In this document: in pieces, positions 5,207 to 6,561 of the stretch
How the letters are laid out: each line of letters starts with the position of its first letter
Numbering within the stretch: position 1 is the stretch's first letter
NCBI GenBank assembly: GCA_934621485.1
Contig: CAKTUS010000119.1
Span: forward strand, 1 to 6,561
Source of the DNA: an uncultured Clostridia bacterium
GTDB lineage: Bacteria; Bacillota; Clostridia; Christensenellales; Aristaeellaceae
Length of the DNA: 6,561 nucleotides
Direction of reading: 5' to 3'
The notes under the pieces: generated by a model
Seen by the model: the letters and a program-made list of their open reading frames with translations, nothing else
The model's database searches: none
What the model was told of the DNA's origin: nothing
Translations under genes and position numbers: made by a program

Positions 5207-5736
5207 TCAGGCCCACTGACTAAACCGGTAGCTCGAACCGATGAAAAACGCCATGCTTTTTCGTGAAAGCATGGCGTTTTGGCAATGCAGATAGACCCTT
5301 TCTGCTCCATTGCTTTCATCAGTCATTGCATCTGTAGTAACTGCATCACTGGAATCTGTCTCGTCTGAATGATACGATTCAGAAGAATTGTTCAGCAAAT
5401 CATCAGCAAACAATAAACGATATGTGATTCTATCCACTTCATCTGTTTCACTTAGTCCATTATCCTTTTGAAATTCTTTTACTGCTTTTTCTGTATTCTC
5501 TCCAAAAACGCCATCCGCTATATCATCTAAATAGCCAAGCGCTTTTAGCTTATTTTGAACATTCATCACAACGTGAGATTCGCTATTTGTATGGAGAGAA
5601 CAAATAACATCATATTGCTCAGGAATAGGTGACGGAGTATTGGATGGAGATTGTGTTGGCGGCGCTTCTGTTTACGGCTGCTTGAAGAGCAATAGTAGGC
5701 GTTCGAAAGAAAATAAAGGGTAAGTCCAAATAAAGA
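5207..5736 (-). pseudogene. Remnant of a membrane-anchored peptidoglycan-binding-domain protein
   Basis: The complement of 5408-5563 encodes a typical PG_binding_1 domain: VQNKLKALGYLDDIADGVFG, then ENTEKAVKEFQKDNGLSETD and ITYRLLF. Upstream in the same frame, without any start codon, is a Pro/Ser/Thr linker (TEAPPTQSPSNTPSP, then IPEQYDV) that meets a TAA at 5672-5674. One frame over, the complement of 5668-5736 gives a hydrophobic stretch SLFGLTLYFLS, then NAYYCSSSSRKQ. A single frameshift near 5668-5674 would therefore restore anchor, linker and domain. The C-terminal side is an acidic stretch (NNSSESYHSDETDSSD), after which the frame runs through the terminator hairpin. No promoter, ribosome site or valid start is seen. 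About 37% GC (hand count, 5341-5520) against 63% in the neighbouring oxidoreductase gene suggests foreign origin. A GTG/ATG start at 5566-5569 would begin right at the domain and is unlikely. Confidence 0.7.
5245..5280. terminator. Strong, potentially bidirectional terminator after the operon
   Basis: AAAACGCCATGCTTT (5245-5259), loop TTCGTG, AAAGCATGGCGTTTT (5266-5280): a perfect 15-bp stem with A-run and T-run, starting 49 bases after the oxidoreductase stop. A shorter stem, AGTCAG/CTGACT (5205-5210/5216-5221), lies upstream. The minus-strand frame of the peptidoglycan-binding remnant reads straight through this hairpin, so the tail of that frame is probably not genuine. Confidence 0.85.
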
Positions 5737-5918
5737 AGCCGGAACTAAAGCGCATTTTCACCCGCGCCCAGCTCATGGAGGAATTCTGGGATGCTGAAAC
5801 GGATGCAACTCTGCGCTCCGTAGATGTTTATGTTGCAAGACTGAGGGATAAGCTCTCAGATTGCAGGGATTTTCAGCTGGTTACCGTTCGAGGCATAGGC
5901 TATAAGGCGGTGTTCTGA
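5736..5918 (+). pseudogene. OmpR-family response regulator, C-terminal DNA-binding fragment
   Basis: Frame reading to TGA 5916-5918 gives KPELKRIFTRAQLMEEFWDA, then TLRSVDVYVARLRDKL and VTVRGIGYKAVF. These are the C-terminal winged-helix landmarks of OmpR/PhoB regulators: the R-x-QL-x-x-x-x-W helix, the SVDVYVARLRxKL recognition region, and the closing VRGxGYK hairpin. Only about 60 residues remain of a usual ~230; the receiver domain and the first winged-helix strands are missing, and the frame has a stop at 5721-5723. No start or ribosome site is present. The break near 5736 is where the minus-strand peptidoglycan-binding remnant ends. A histidine kinase remnant starts 2 bases after the stop, the usual layout of such pairs. 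Confidence 0.85.
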
Positions 5919-5920
5919 TT

Positions 5921-6490
5921 TTGAAAAAGCTTTCTCGATTTAAGCCCAACAGCAGCCGCTTTTCCTGGTGGCAGTATCTGTTCTCCTTTGTTCTGTTTTC
6001 GGCGCTGACAGTCCTGCCGGTTCTGATGTTCAGCGGCTGGAATATGATTATCTACAGGAAAATATGCCATCTGGTTTTTCCTGTATTGAGCAGCTGTTGC
6101 GCTGATTCTCTGCCTTGTGACCGCTTACCCAAAATATCAGGCAGTTGACAAGCCCATGCGGATGCTCGGCGATGGAGCGAAGAGGTGGCCTCCGGCAATT
6201 TTTCCATGTACTTAAAGCCGCTGAACCCGGCGAAGCACCAGAACGACGTGGATCGGATGTTTCGGGATTTCAACATCATGGTACTGGAGCTTGGAGCTAT
6301 CGAGACCATGAAGAATGACTTCTTCGCCACTGTTTCCCATGAGTTCAAGACGCCCCCCTTGCCATCATCCAGAACTACGCCAGTGCCTTGGAAAACGACG
6401 GGCTGGACGACGAGACCCGGCATGAATACTTGGAGACGCTGCGCACTGCTTCCGGGAATCTGGCGGAGAGGGTCACGAATATTCTGCGCC
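5921..6490 (+). pseudogene. Sensor histidine kinase, broken by frameshifts and a stop
   Basis: Starts at TTG 5921 just after the regulator stop. Frame one (5921 to about 6050) gives a basic N-terminus and TM1 (YLFSFVLFSALTVLPVLMF). TM2 continues in another frame (6057-6182): KYAIWFFLY, a TGA at 6087-6089 where Trp is expected, AAVALILCLVTAYPKYQ, then DKPMRMLGDGAK. A one-base loss near 6180-6185 shifts to EVASGNFSMYLKPLNPAKH and the phospho-acceptor box ETMKNDFFATVSHEFKTP (His codon 6338-6340). A run of six C (6353-6358), where four would keep frame, shifts again to LAIIQNYASALEND and ASGNLAERVTNIL. Similarity stops at about 6487, before any ATP-binding domain. The very short loop between the membrane helices would fit an intramembrane-sensing kinase or a deletion. 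No functional kinase can be made. Confidence 0.82.
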
Positions 6491-6561
6491 ACTGGCGTGG
6501 TGGTATGGGGCGTTTACAGAAACGAGGGTTTCCATTATCCCGGTTATTTGATATGTACGCC
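6485..6561 (+). pseudogene. Fragment of an unrelated reading frame fused to the kinase remnant (3'-partial)
   Basis: From about 6491 the kinase similarity is replaced, in a third frame, by TGVVVWGVYRNEGFHYPGYL and ICT, running to the window end. Its composition suggests the start of a membrane segment followed by an aromatic-rich motif. From memory it resembles an uncharacterised clostridial membrane protein family carrying a WGxYRNEGFxYPGYLIY motif, but this cannot be verified here. There is no start codon or ribosome site at the junction, so it looks like an internal gene piece. Whether the rest of the gene continues beyond the window is unknown. Confidence 0.45.

Noticed and set aside
6052..6492. 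146-residue minus-strand open frame opposite the kinase remnant
   Set aside because: The plus strand shows unmistakable kinase motifs over the same bases; the minus frame has no recognisable features and survives only because the plus strand is rich in codons that avoid stops in reverse.

Overview
The window reads as chromosome of a gut-type clostridial Firmicute, probably Oscillospiraceae or a relative. This is inferred from GC-rich coding sequence (a hand count of 4561-4620 gives 63% GC), AGGAGG-type ribosome sites, a clostridial-style pyruvate phosphate dikinase end, a Cys/Pro-rich protein of spore-coat character, and dispersed GC-rich intergenic repeats. The species cannot be named from this sequence alone.

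Layout. 1-129 is the C-terminus of pyruvate, phosphate dikinase, with its terminator hairpins in 145-223. 171-369 is a structured intergenic repeat, and a second, inverted copy lies at 1357-1532. The two face each other across a gene (430-1290) for a secreted stand-alone metallo-beta-lactamase-fold hydrolase related to the ComEC C-terminal domain. 1589-2254 encodes a 221-residue protein with 21 cysteines and a proline-rich N-terminus. Convergent to it, an AraC-family regulator (2279-3064, minus) is divergently transcribed from a two-gene operon: a sugar phosphate isomerase/epimerase-like TIM-barrel protein (3185-4009) and a Gfo/Idh/MocA oxidoreductase (4030-5196). That operon ends at a strong hairpin at 5245-5280. 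The regulator probably senses a sugar or derivative and controls the operon; the enzyme pair fits oxidation plus isomerisation or cleavage of a sugar, polyol or glycoside, but the substrate is not readable from sequence.

From about 5285 to the end the window holds gene remnants. First comes an AT-rich (about 37% GC by hand count of 5341-5520) minus-strand remnant of a membrane-anchored peptidoglycan-binding-domain protein. It abuts the last ~60 residues of an OmpR-type response regulator, whose receiver domain is missing. A histidine kinase gene follows, broken by three frame changes and an in-frame stop, and it is then replaced near 6485-6490 by a piece of another reading frame that continues off the window. 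Decay and rearrangement of a two-component system explain this better than a working system.

No tRNA, rRNA, CRISPR array, transposase or integrase was seen. I found no clear new defence or mobile system. The most unusual items are the inverted repeat pair around the hydrolase gene, the Cys/Pro-rich protein, and the mosaic of broken genes at the right end.
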